DNA of 16,744 nucleotides from Nitrospira sp. (GTDB lineage Bacteria > Nitrospirota > Nitrospiria > Nitrospirales > Nitrospiraceae). Numbering within the stretch: position 1 is the first letter of the stretch; the number at the start of each line of letters is the position of its first letter. The stretch spans positions 1-16,744 of the forward strand of contig JAICVE010000013.1 in assembly GCA_025935475.1 (NCBI GenBank), written 5' to 3'. This document shows positions 1-6,197 of this stretch, in pieces. The translations under genes were made by a program, and so were the position numbers. The notes under the pieces are model-generated. The model was given only the letters and a program-made list of their open reading frames with translations, made no database searches and was not told the origin of the DNA.

Positions 1-37
1 ACTCAGGCGTTTGCCGTAGCCTGGGAGTCACACTGCG

Positions 38-661
38 ATGGACGAGAGATCTCCGGTATTGATCACGGCATGGACGGTGCTGATGACTCTGCTGGTATGT
101 CTCAACGGAGCGCAGGGAGCCGGGAAAACCGAAGTCATGCCGATGGTCAAGGCAGCGCCAACAGCGGTGGTCATTGAAGCGACGGGGAACGAGCCGGAGC
201 TTCGCAAGCAGCTACGGAGCAAAAATGCTGTCACGGAACTCGGCACCGCACGTGTTCCGTTTTCCCAGGCGCCGACGGGCAGCTACGGATTCATTGCCCC
301 GCAGGCTCTCGGGTTGGGCCTGGTGACCCAGAGTCCCGACCTCCTGCTGGAACGCAGCGCTCCTGCGTTCAACGCGTATGAAATTCACAAACTCGCAGAC
401 GGCAGCGGCATGGTAGTGGGATTCATCGAGAAAGCGCTCATTGCCCAGGTGACGCCGGAGAGCCGGCCTCACCACATTCGGCTTGCACTGTGCTCGAATC
501 GATCAGATAAGACGCCGTACATCGCCGCCGTGCCGCTCACCAAGCTCATGGTCGATCGGATGCCGGTCCGATTGGAGCCCAAGGTTGAGGATGGTCCAGT
601 CGTGCTTGAGATGGATTTGCAAGGGACGGCCAACCGCAAGTCCGTGCCAGGGATTCAGTAG
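38..661 (+). CDS. Exported protein of unknown function
   Basis: Not recognised. The 207-residue product begins with a hydrophobic stretch (about residues 8-26) ending in a small-residue region (NGAQGAG), so it looks like a Sec signal peptide. There is no lipobox, because the only Cys in the stretch is preceded by Val. The rest is soluble and mixed, with no transmembrane segment and no motif I can name, so a periplasmic or outer-membrane-facing location is inferred. ATG 38 is the first possible start: an in-frame TAG lies at 17-19, and GGGAG lies about 11 nt upstream. A gene could end just upstream of the window. It converges with the HEAT-repeat gene across a gap of about 290 nt. I am confident that it is coding and have no basis for a function. 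Confidence 0.7.
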   Translation: MDERSPVLITAWTVLMTLLVCLNGAQGAGKTEVMPMVKAAPTAVVIEATGNEPELRKQLRSKNAVTELGTARVPFSQAPTGSYGFIAPQALGLGLVTQSPDLLLERSAPAFNAYEIHKLADGSGMVVGFIEKALIAQVTPESRPHHIRLALCSNRSDKTPYIAAVPLTKLMVDRMPVRLEPKVEDGPVVLEMDLQGTANRKSVPGIQ

Positions 662-684
662 GGGTGGACCTTCCTGGTCTCCCC
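661..684 (+). terminator. Hairpin at the end of the exported-protein gene
   Basis: GGGG-T-GGACC pairs with GGTCT-CCCC around a 5-nt loop (nine pairs, one of them G-U, with one bulged T), starting on the last base of the stop codon. No T-run follows, so it is a weak candidate for intrinsic termination and might only stabilise the 3' end of the mRNA. Confidence 0.3.
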
Positions 685-897
685 TCCCACGCTGGCGTGT
701 TTCAACAGACACTCGTCTCACGTTCAGACCTCCGGCGGCACCAGCCACGGCTAACTCCGTACAGATGTCGCGCGTGCGCTATTTCCAGCCGAGTGTTTTT
801 CCCGGATCTTCCCGGCCTTGTTGAACCGCTTCCTTCTAGTATCCAGCTTGCCGGCGCGATCATCTGTTGTTGCAATCCGCTTGTTTGGCCATCTCGA

Positions 898-916
898 GAG
901 GACGAGCGTAGTCCTC
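898..916. repeat. 6-bp inverted repeat between convergent genes
   Basis: GAGGAC (898-903) and GTCCTC (911-916) form a perfect 6-bp stem with a 7-nt loop in the gap between the two convergent genes. It could end transcription of the HEAT-repeat gene or be chance, and it lacks a T-run on either strand. I see nothing else in the gap 662-953: no tRNA-like cloverleaf and no plausible small gene with a ribosome binding site. Confidence 0.25.
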
Positions 917-953
917 AATGGTTTCCTCATGATGATCCTGCCCGGCTGCTTGC

Positions 954-2198
954 CTAGAAACCAAGTTCCTTTTCGAGATCCGATTGGCCCTTCTTGAATT
1001 GTTTCTTTTCCGTCGCGTCTTTCTTCTTCGTCAGCGAATCCATCTCCGCTTCACGCTTTTTTGCAGCCTCTTCCTCTCTCTTCCTTGCCGCCTGGCGCGC
1101 CTCTCCCTCCTTTTGTTCCTTCAGAGATGCGACTTGTGCGGCTCTGATGGCGTCGTCCGACACGGTCGACCACGACAGGCGGTAGCCCGGGCGCTTCAAG
1201 ACAAGGTCCTGATAGAGGACGACATAGCGTGTTGGGTAGCTGCGCTGGCCGATCTGGCGTTCTTCCAGCACATAGACCGTTGGAGCACCGAAGAACTCCG
1301 GTTGAAATTGTTGGCGAATCATCGTTGCCATACGCTTGACCGTTGCAGACTGTAGCTTCTGGAAATATTCCGTCGTGGCTTGCAGGTTTGCGGGATCGGG
1401 CATCTTTTCTTGCTCGAGTTTTTTGATCTCTGCTTCGGTAGCTTTATCAAGCGCTTCTTGTTCGTCTTGCAACTGGTAGCGATACGTGCCTTGAAATTCG
1501 TCGAGCTTGAGTGGACCCTTTTTCGCTTTACCCTTATAGAAAGCCGCCGCACCGTCCGTTCCTTTGCTCACATACGATAGCCAACCGAGGGTTGGGTCAC
1601 CTTCGTAGAACAGAGGGGTGGTGTCAGGTGCCACCGGCATCGAGAATTTGGAAGCATCAGGGGGTACATCCGGCGTGAGTCCTGTTTTTTGTTGTGACGA
1701 CGCGACTCGGCGTCCCAGCAAGGTGATGACGCTGCCTTTCCCGTGCATGATTGCTTGCGCAACAGCTCGCCGCACGTCTGGAACCGGATCGTTGGCCGAA
1801 GTGGCAAGCGCGTCCACATCCTGATCCTGCGGTCCGATCATGCCCATGGCATCAGCCGCGGCAATTCGTAGCACGACCTCATCGTTCTTGAAGAATTTCA
1901 CAATGGTCGGCACATACGCGCGTTTAGTTGACGAGCCCAATGTATGCAAACTGTCTTTGACGATGCCCACCACCTCTTTTCGTAACGTATCGCAATTCGC
2001 CTCCTTCGCTGGCTTCTTCCCGCAACTCTTCACATACTTCTTTACGACCTGCCGTTTGGTCAAAGGTGGGGGTTGCGGCGGCGGGTTGGAACTCGGATCG
2101 GTCACGGGACCTTTACCCGATAGAGAAGTGGCTACGGCAAAGCCGGGAATGAGCACGGCGACGGCCATCACTAAGATAATTGTCAACGGCGTCTTCAT
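954..2198 (-). CDS. Secreted HEAT-repeat protein with charged coiled-coil tail
   Basis: The product has 414 residues in this reading. Order: signal peptide (about 1-24, ending AVATS), a Pro-rich linker (about 34-46), a pair of Cys (59 and 69) that could form a disulfide, a HEAT-like helical repeat region (about 92-165, with RIAAADAMGMIG and VRRAVAQAI typical of HEAT helices), a mixed middle domain (about 180-345), and a strongly charged Lys/Glu/Ala coiled coil (about 350-414). The ATG at 2198 is preferred over upstream starts because GGAGGA lies 6 nt before it. It follows the HESVH protein gene by 34 nt on the same strand, so the two are probably co-transcribed. HEAT repeats usually bind proteins; the partner and role are unknown. 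Export to the periplasm is inferred. Confidence 0.75.
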   Translation of the reverse strand: MKTPLTIILVMAVAVLIPGFAVATSLSGKGPVTDPSSNPPPQPPPLTKRQVVKKYVKSCGKKPAKEANCDTLRKEVVGIVKDSLHTLGSSTKRAYVPTIVKFFKNDEVVLRIAAADAMGMIGPQDQDVDALATSANDPVPDVRRAVAQAIMHGKGSVITLLGRRVASSQQKTGLTPDVPPDASKFSMPVAPDTTPLFYEGDPTLGWLSYVSKGTDGAAAFYKGKAKKGPLKLDEFQGTYRYQLQDEQEALDKATEAEIKKLEQEKMPDPANLQATTEYFQKLQSATVKRMATMIRQQFQPEFFGAPTVYVLEERQIGQRSYPTRYVVLYQDLVLKRPGYRLSWSTVSDDAIRAAQVASLKEQKEGEARQAARKREEEAAKKREAEMDSLTKKKDATEKKQFKKGQSDLEKELGF

Positions 2199-2204
2199 GA
2201 GTCT

Positions 2205-2210
2205 TCCTCC
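2205..2210 (-). promoter_or_regulatory. Ribosome binding site setting the HEAT gene start
   Basis: GGAGGA on the minus strand, 6 nt before ATG 2198. It rules out the longer in-frame versions beginning further upstream and places the signal peptide at the N-terminus. Confidence 0.75.
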
Positions 2211-2232
2211 CGACGTATCCATAAGCACCATG

Positions 2233-2922
2233 TCAGTTGAAGAGCCCTAGGAACCAGTCCGCGATCTGCTGTGCTTCCTGTTCCCGCTCTTTATCATTTG
2301 CGATGTCCTGCAGCGCTTTTTTGGCGCTCGGATCGAGTTTGCAAAAGGGCAGCCGCTTGTTTCGTTCTTCGAGCAATCGCTTTAACTCTTTGTCATAGGC
2401 GACTAATTCTTCCTGTATCCAATCCTCGACTGTTTGGCTATACCGCCAATCAGCTGAGCTGTGGGCGTCACAGGCGGCTCTGTGCACCGACTCATGGTCG
2501 TCGATGGCTCCACGCAGGCAGGGGGTTGCGGCAGAGTCAATGAGTGTGAAACAACCGAAATCATAGGTGGTTGCACCAGCAACTGTGGCCTTGGGATCCT
2601 TCACAGCGTTAATTCGTTGATTGACCGCTTGAGAAATCGTGCTTCGAATCGCTGGAGTCAGCGTCTGTTTGCTCCCGCTATAGGGCTGCTTCTGCGTCTG
2701 GAATTCCTGGAGTATTGCGTACAAGCTGTTAATGCGGCTATCGAGGTCGCGTTCGTCCTGTACGCTGCAGCCGCAAGCAATCGGGGTGTTCAGGTTCTGT
2801 TGAATCTGGGCGTCCAATTCTTCCTTCGTGAGGCCTTGCGCATTGGCTTGCGTATCGGATGAAAACAGTGCGAAGACCATCAACAGCCACAGCGTGTATG
2901 TCCGTGAATTCAACATTCGCAT
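2233..2922 (-). CDS. Secreted protein with HExxH zincin-like motif
   Basis: Family not recognised. The 229-residue product has a signal peptide (about 1-29, ending QANAQG) and six Cys in the mature part (50, 52, 124, 135, 151, 194), which suggests disulfides and an oxidising compartment. HESVH at 143-147 fits the HExxH zinc-binding motif of zincin metallopeptidases. About 25 residues later comes EELVAYDKE (171-179), which resembles the glutamate-bearing helix of gluzincin-like families. The C-terminal third is rich in charged helices. GGGGGA lies 4 nt before ATG 2922; the ATG at 2916 is an alternative at 10 nt. The HEAT-repeat gene follows 34 nt downstream, so the pair may act together. Metallopeptidase activity is inferred from short motifs only and could be coincidental. 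Confidence 0.7.
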   Translation of the reverse strand: MRMLNSRTYTLWLLMVFALFSSDTQANAQGLTKEELDAQIQQNLNTPIACGCSVQDERDLDSRINSLYAILQEFQTQKQPYSGSKQTLTPAIRSTISQAVNQRINAVKDPKATVAGATTYDFGCFTLIDSAATPCLRGAIDDHESVHRAACDAHSSADWRYSQTVEDWIQEELVAYDKELKRLLEERNKRLPFCKLDPSAKKALQDIANDKEREQEAQQIADWFLGLFN

Positions 2923-2961
2923 GGATTCCCCCTATATCATCACAGCCCGTTGCAGTATAAC
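2910..2961 (+). promoter_or_regulatory. Candidate promoter(s) of the TMTC-like membrane gene
   Basis: Two plus-strand readings fit. In the first, TCAACA (2910-2915), a 17-nt spacer and TATATC (2933-2938) would give a leader of about 20 nt before GTG 2968. In the second, TATAAC at 2956-2961 (5/6) overlaps the minus-strand -10 and would start transcription almost at GTG 2968. Sequence alone cannot choose between them. Confidence 0.35.
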
Positions 2962-2982
2962 GATGGCGTGAATCGGCTAACG
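2954..2982 (-). promoter_or_regulatory. Candidate promoter of the HESVH/HEAT gene pair
   Basis: Minus strand: TATACT (5/6 to the -10 consensus) at 2954-2959. At 17-nt spacing the -35 region reads CGTTAG, which is poor. Transcription would begin near 2947, giving a leader of about 25 nt containing the GGGGGA ribosome binding site. The candidate overlaps the start of the divergent gene. Confidence 0.45.
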
Positions 2983-4374
2983 TTGCGCACGTTGTTTGTC
3001 TGTGCCACTCTCCTCGCGGTGACCGCGGTTTCCTATGCCAACGCGCTTCGGGGTGCCTTTCAATACGACGACTTTTATACGATTCTCATAAACCCGCATC
3101 TCAGAGACTTGCACACGTTTATCGACCATCTGGATCACATGGTTCGTCCGGTATTGCATGGAACCTTCCTGCTGGATCGGTTCCTTTATGAAAATACCCC
3201 CGTGGGCTACCACCTGCTGAATCTGTTGTTGCACCTCGCCTCCGGTTGCCTCGTATATCTGATTCTCACCTGGGCCGTAACAGACGAGATTCCGTTTGTC
3301 CCGTTCTGGACTGCTCTCTTATTTCTTCTCCACCCCCTCCAGACGGAAACCGTGACTTATATTTCCGGACGGGCCTCGGGTTTGATGGCGTTTCTGTACC
3401 TCTTGGCCTTCTTTTTGTTTATTAAGGCCTCTGTCAAAAGGAATGATGACGCGATCAACCGACTCTACTTATTGGGCGCGATCGCCTCATTTCTTTTGTC
3501 CCTCGGCTCCAAAGAGACAGCGATGACATTTCCCCTTGCTCTGCTCCTCTGGGATGTCGTGATACGCCGGCTCAAGGGTGTCGCTTTACGCAGAACCTTT
3601 CTTTTCTGGCATTTACCGTTTTGGGGCGTGCTGCTCGCCATAGCTGTATGGGCCTGGTGGCATCCTCGTTATCGTGAGCTCGCCCAGTTCAGTCTGGAGA
3701 TTCGGCCCTTTTGGGACAATCTCTTGAGCCAAGTCCATGGAACCGTCTATGCGCTTATGCTGTTCTTCTGTCCGTGGAAGCAGAATTTCGACCATGACCT
3801 TTCGGAGTTCCACTCTCCGTTCCAATGGCCGTTGCCTCTCGAACTCTTACTTCTTGGCGGAATGGTGACAGCTTCGGTGGTCGCCGCTCGACGTTTCCCT
3901 CTCATCACCTTCGGCCTGGGGTGGTTCTTCATTCAAATCCTCCCCACAGCGCTGATTCCGCGTAATGACCTGTTAAGCGAGCGCAATCTTTACCTCGCCT
4001 CAGTCGGTCTGATGCTGGTGATCGTCATGCTCGGCACTCGCGTCGGGCAATGGCTCCCCACATGGTCACCCCGTCCTCACCTGGTTCGGCTCGGCGTAAG
4101 CGGCGTCTCACTGACGGTTGTTCTGGTGCTCTGCCTTGTGACGTTCCAGAGAAATGCTCTCTATCGCGACCCAATCTTGCTGTGGTCCGACACAATTACG
4201 AAATCACCGCAAAAGGCCAGGCCGCATAATAACCTCGGACATGCGTATGCACTTCGGGACGACTGGGAACGAGCGATCGACGAATTTCGCATTGCAGTTC
4301 AATTGGACCCCGATTATGCGTTTGCCAAAAACAATCTGCGTGACGCCTATCTCCACCACGTTGGACGACTGTAG
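2968..4374 (+). CDS. TMTC-like polytopic membrane protein with TPRs
   Basis: The product has 468 residues from GTG 2968; a TTG at 2950 would add six. After a first membrane helix comes a loop with FQYDD (about residues 31-35), the acidic position typical of GT-C glycosyltransferases that use lipid-linked sugars. HPLQTETVTYISGR (about 122-135) and SERNLYLASVG (about 337-347) resemble bacterial relatives of the TMTC/DUF1736 O-mannosyltransferase group. About nine or ten hydrophobic segments are visible. The C-terminus (about 410-468) carries TPR-like helices (NNLGHAYALRDDWERAI and then a second repeat), probably outside the membrane. No Shine-Dalgarno is seen before either start. Its 3' end is 8 nt from the convergent carboxypeptidase gene. 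Sugar transfer to proteins or envelope polymers is inferred and the substrate is unknown. Confidence 0.8.
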   Translation: MNRLTLRTLFVCATLLAVTAVSYANALRGAFQYDDFYTILINPHLRDLHTFIDHLDHMVRPVLHGTFLLDRFLYENTPVGYHLLNLLLHLASGCLVYLILTWAVTDEIPFVPFWTALLFLLHPLQTETVTYISGRASGLMAFLYLLAFFLFIKASVKRNDDAINRLYLLGAIASFLLSLGSKETAMTFPLALLLWDVVIRRLKGVALRRTFLFWHLPFWGVLLAIAVWAWWHPRYRELAQFSLEIRPFWDNLLSQVHGTVYALMLFFCPWKQNFDHDLSEFHSPFQWPLPLELLLLGGMVTASVVAARRFPLITFGLGWFFIQILPTALIPRNDLLSERNLYLASVGLMLVIVMLGTRVGQWLPTWSPRPHLVRLGVSGVSLTVVLVLCLVTFQRNALYRDPILLWSDTITKSPQKARPHNNLGHAYALRDDWERAIDEFRIAVQLDPDYAFAKNNLRDAYLHHVGRL

Positions 4375-4382
4375 GTGCGAAG

Positions 4383-5228
4383 CTATCCGTGTCCCAATGC
4401 CATCTGACCATATCGCAACAGCCTGGTCGCCTGCTCCCAGCGATCCATGACATTGAGTCCTACAAGAAGTAATCGCTGTCCGTCTTTGAACATGCTGGCG
4501 ATAAGACAGCGGCCGGCTTTGCTGGTGTAGCCCGTCTTCACGCCGTTCACATCCGGATCGACCAGCAGTTCGTTCGTGCTGTGCAGCGACATCTTTCTGG
4601 CCCCGTCCACCGTGGCGATGTCACGGACCAGCGTCCGCACCATCATGGAAAAAAATGGTTGTTGCAGCGCCTGTTCGGTGAGCTTCGCCAGATCGGCCGC
4701 CGTCGAATAGTGCTCTGGAGCGTCAAATCCGCAGGGATTGACGAAATGTGTGTTCGTGAGTCCCAGGTTGCGAGCCCGTTCGTTCATTATGGCGACGAAT
4801 CGCTTGTCGTCCCCTCCGATATGCCAGGCGACGGCCTCGCAGGCATCGTTCGCACTCGCCACGAGCATGGCCGTCAACAGATCCCGCAGGAGGAACTCTT
4901 CTCCGGGCTGGAAAGAGAGGGAAGAATGATGAACCAGCGCGCGGCGGTCGATCTTCACTACCTCGTGAAGCGGCGCGGATTCCAACGCGACCAACGCGGT
5001 CATGATTTTTGTGAGGCTGGCCGGCGGAAGCCGTCGGGTCGCATTCTTCTCGAGCAAGACGCGTCCTGAATTGAGCTCGACCATGTACAGGGCGGCCGCC
5101 TTGATGACTGGTCGTTCCTGTCGATCGGTGAGGGAGTCTGCAGCGAGGCCGACGCCAGGCGACACCGGCGCCTGGGCCATCATTGCCCAAGCGACCAACA
5201 GTGCCCTGCCCAGCAGCCGCCAGTCCAT
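4383..5228 (-). CDS. D-alanyl-D-alanine carboxypeptidase (S11 family)
   Basis: This penicillin-binding serine peptidase removes the terminal D-Ala from peptidoglycan stem peptides in the periplasm. All three active-site motifs are intact in the 281-residue product: SLTK (Ser71, Lys74), SAND (Ser125, Asn127) and KTGYT (from Lys231). An N-terminal hydrophobic signal spans about residues 6-30. The protein ends about 50 residues after KTG, so it lacks the C-terminal beta domain and amphipathic anchor of PBP5-type enzymes (usually about 380-400 residues). It is therefore a single-domain form and may be soluble or held by an uncleaved signal. It starts 12 nt after the DUF4412-like gene, so the two are very likely co-transcribed and perhaps translationally coupled; the Shine-Dalgarno is weak. 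The family assignment is firm; which dac paralogue it is remains open. Confidence 0.93.
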   Translation of the reverse strand: MDWRLLGRALLVAWAMMAQAPVSPGVGLAADSLTDRQERPVIKAAALYMVELNSGRVLLEKNATRRLPPASLTKIMTALVALESAPLHEVVKIDRRALVHHSSLSFQPGEEFLLRDLLTAMLVASANDACEAVAWHIGGDDKRFVAIMNERARNLGLTNTHFVNPCGFDAPEHYSTAADLAKLTEQALQQPFFSMMVRTLVRDIATVDGARKMSLHSTNELLVDPDVNGVKTGYTSKAGRCLIASMFKDGQRLLLVGLNVMDRWEQATRLLRYGQMALGHG

Positions 5229-5240
5229 GCCGCCGTTCGC

Positions 5241-6038
5241 CTAGTGCCCGAACAAGCCCTTCATGAAATTGGTCGCCTTGTCCACCCCTGATTCGGCCGG
5301 CGCTTCAGGTTCCGGCGCTGGAGTCTCTTGTGGCGTCACGACTTCAGGCCTCGAGCCTGACTTCCTGGTGCTGGGGGGAGGTGTCCCGCTCATGTCTGGA
5401 CGACCCATCGGCTGACCAGGACGGCCCATGCCCATACCGCCCATCATGCCGGCCATGTCGAATTTCGTGAACCCATCAGGAATCTCGAAGAGCTTTGGAT
5501 CTTGTCTGCCGATCTGGAGGTTACTGAGTTCAGTCAACATCCGCTTCTTGTCGTTGCCTTCCTTGTACAGGAGATCCTGTTTGACGTTGATGCCCTCTCT
5601 TGTCCGCCATGAAAAGCCGCCATATTTCTTGCCATCCGTGCTGGTCGCGATGGTCTTGTACTTCGTCACCCTGACGCCGCTCAATGTTTCTTCTCCCATC
5701 ACCGTGTCTTCGTAGGTCCATTGCGACGAATCATTTCCTTTAGACGGACCTCCTCCGATCGGATACTCCATGTACATGTTCTCGGTTGGCATGAGCATCC
5801 ACATCACTTTGTTGTCATACCGAAAAATCTGCACCGCGCCCTCGCCCGAGCCCGTCAGCATTTCCTTGCGCTCTTTGGTCGGGGTCACAAAAATCTTCTG
5901 CTTTGTCGTGCCTTCTTCATTTTCAATCGTGGCATCGGCCGAATATTCGGCTTGAGGACGATTCATTGGCGCCGCCTGCGCAGGCACCCAGGCCGAGAGC
6001 GTCGCAAGAGCGATCAGGGCGACGAGAATCTGTGGCAT
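5241..6038 (-). CDS. DUF4412-type periplasmic protein
   Basis: The 265-residue product has a clear signal peptide (cleavage near AQA-A, residues 20-23). A beta-rich domain (about 30-193) follows, with a pattern I associate with DUF4412/LolA-like proteins: residues involved include RYDNKVMWMLMP and, at the end of the domain, LFEIPDGFTKF. Then comes a Met/Gly-rich segment (about 195-217, with repeated GMG and GRP), a Pro/Glu-rich linker, and a short amphipathic tail (VDKATNFMKGLFGH). AAGGAG lies 6 nt before ATG 6038. It is the first gene of a pair with the carboxypeptidase, which starts 12 nt later. LolA-like folds bind lipids or hydrophobic ligands; a role at the cell envelope is inferred. The Met-rich stretch could bind copper or simply be disordered. 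Confidence 0.8.
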   Translation of the reverse strand: MPQILVALIALATLSAWVPAQAAPMNRPQAEYSADATIENEEGTTKQKIFVTPTKERKEMLTGSGEGAVQIFRYDNKVMWMLMPTENMYMEYPIGGGPSKGNDSSQWTYEDTVMGEETLSGVRVTKYKTIATSTDGKKYGGFSWRTREGINVKQDLLYKEGNDKKRMLTELSNLQIGRQDPKLFEIPDGFTKFDMAGMMGGMGMGRPGQPMGRPDMSGTPPPSTRKSGSRPEVVTPQETPAPEPEAPAESGVDKATNFMKGLFGH

Positions 6039-6197
6039 GGCAAACTCCTTTTGAAGTTGTTGAGGTGGGTCCAGTCTGTTCAGTCGAACGGTGTTATCGG
6101 ATAAAAACGGACGGCGAAGGGTATCGCTGGAAGGACAGGAAGTAAAGTGGGTATTTCAGTAGGAAGAAGCTACGGGAATGACCAATTGGTGCCCGCC

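Noticed and set aside
1..37. Possible end of an upstream gene at the left edge
   Set aside because: One frame reads a few codons to TAG at 17-19, which would fit a coupled upstream gene, but the piece is too short to support any call.
664..957. Open frame across the gap between the first two genes
   Set aside because: No ribosome binding site, no domain, irregular composition; probably chance in non-coding sequence.
6039..6197. Promoter or terminator between the glucosidase and DUF4412-type genes
   Set aside because: A T5 run and several -10-like hexamers are present, but none has a matching -35 at 16-18 nt and no stable stem precedes the T-run.
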